In this document: piece by piece, positions 5,345 through 5,896 of the stretch
Layout: each line of letters starts with the position of its first letter
Numbering within the stretch: position 1 is the first letter of the stretch
DNA from: an uncultured Bacteroides sp.
GTDB taxonomy: Bacteria; Bacteroidota; Bacteroidia; Bacteroidales; Bacteroidaceae
Direction of reading: 5' to 3'
Assembly: GCA_905197435.1 (NCBI GenBank)
Contig: CAJJYX010000180.1
Coordinates: forward strand, 1 to 5,896
Length of the DNA: 5,896 nucleotides
The notes under the pieces: generated by a model
Told to the model about the DNA's origin: nothing
The model's input: only the letters and a program-made list of their open reading frames with translations
The model's database searches: none
Position numbers and translations under genes: made by a program

Positions 5345-5896
5345 CTATTTGCTGCGCGTCACCGTGTGCAGCACATTCCCTTTCTTGTCAATCATGCGCA
5401 GTTCCAGTGTCTTTTTGCCGGCCGATACAATGGAGAAACCCGGTTCGGGGCTGCAGAATACGGTTCCTTCGATGGGTTTCACCTTGCGGGCGCGTGACCC
5501 GGAGGAATTGGTGATATAGTCGATGTCGCTGCCTGCCACGCGTATATGCTGGAAGTTATGGATATGCCCGCAGATGTACATATCCACCTTGTGCTTACGC
5601 AGGATGGGGTCGAGACGGGTCTGCATATCCGTGCGTTCGCTCTCGTCCTTCGTGGTTTCGGCATAGATGGGGTGGTGTCCGGCAACGATGACCCAGTCTT
5701 CTTTGGCGGCACTCAGTACGGAGTCTGCCCAGGCAAGCTGTTTCCGGTAGTCCTGCTTGCAGGCGTCGGGATAGGTTTCGCTTTCGTTGCGGTATTTGTC
5801 AATCATCGGGGCGGTGTCTACCCAAAGGATGCGGATGGTAGCGCCGTTGTCCTCGAACGTCTTGGTATAATAACGGGCGGGCATGGTCCAGCGGCG
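5345..5896 (-). CDS. Purple acid phosphatase-like metallophosphoesterase (ACP5/TRAP type), C-terminal part
   Basis: Only the last 183 residues are in the window; the frame runs open through the right edge, so the true start and any signal peptide lie outside. The fragment follows the order of mammalian tartrate-resistant acid phosphatase: RWTMPARYYT near the edge (fragment residues 2-11), ILWVDTA (23-29), QLAWADSVLSAAKEDWVIVAGHHPIY (53-78), then YICGHIHNFQHI (107-118) and YITNSSGS (127-134). His74 of GHHP and His111/His113 of GHIHN match the metal ligands His186, His221 and His223 of the mammalian enzyme. The Asp, Tyr and Asn ligands of the N-terminal half are not visible. The family hydrolyses phosphate monoesters with a two-metal centre, usually outside the cytoplasm. 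About 45 residues follow the core, rich in Lys and beta-strand-like, and may form a small C-terminal cap. The substrate is unknown. Confidence 0.88.
   Translation of the reverse strand, partial: RRWTMPARYYTKTFEDNGATIRILWVDTAPMIDKYRNESETYPDACKQDYRKQLAWADSVLSAAKEDWVIVAGHHPIYAETTKDESERTDMQTRLDPILRKHKVDMYICGHIHNFQHIRVAGSDIDYITNSSGSRARKVKPIEGTVFCSPEPGFSIVSAGKKTLELRMIDKKGNVLHTVTRSK

Noticed and set aside
1..5896. A defence island, mobile element, CRISPR array or biosynthetic operon
   Set aside because: No transposase, integrase, repeat array, tRNA or linked pathway genes were seen. The five genes are co-directional, but most have their own promoter-like sequence and unrelated functions.

Overview
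The window looks like a stretch of ordinary chromosome from a Bacteroides-type bacterium (phylum Bacteroidota). Three things point there. Four genes are preceded by a match to the Bacteroides -7 promoter box TAnnTTTG, two of them with an exact TTTG -33 box 19-20 bases further upstream. Start codons follow short A/T-rich leaders with no clear Shine-Dalgarno sequence. A lipoprotein carries the acidic Ser-Asp-Asp-Asp signal right after its lipidated cysteine, as in Bacteroides surface lipoproteins. No mobile element, CRISPR array, tRNA or rRNA was seen.

All five genes lie on the minus strand, so they are transcribed from right to left. From the right edge: the C-terminal 183 residues of a purple-acid-phosphatase-like metallophosphoesterase (5345-5896, cut by the window edge); a 216-base gap with a perfect 12-bp hairpin; a 429-residue predicted surface lipoprotein of unknown function (3839-5128); a gap with a hairpin that overlaps the lipoprotein stop codon; a CaCA-family calcium/sodium antiporter of 326 residues (2717-3697); a gap with an A/T-rich hairpin; a 378-residue GNAT-fold protein of the YghO / bacterial ceramide synthase-like family (1430-2566); and the N-terminal 445 residues of topoisomerase IV subunit B, ParE (1-1336, cut by the window edge).

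The genes do not look like one operon or pathway. Each complete gene and parE has its own promoter-like sequence, and three of the gaps hold a hairpin that could end the previous transcript. The -7 boxes also settle two start codons: for both the antiporter and the lipoprotein, the longer open frames begin upstream of the predicted transcription start.

I found no clear new multi-gene system. The points most worth a second look are the acyltransferase-like gene as a candidate for the N-acylation step of Bacteroides sphingolipid synthesis, and a matching promoter layout (two TGCA words 7 bases apart between -7 and -33, plus an upstream GCAAGC-centred dyad) shared by that gene and the antiporter gene.
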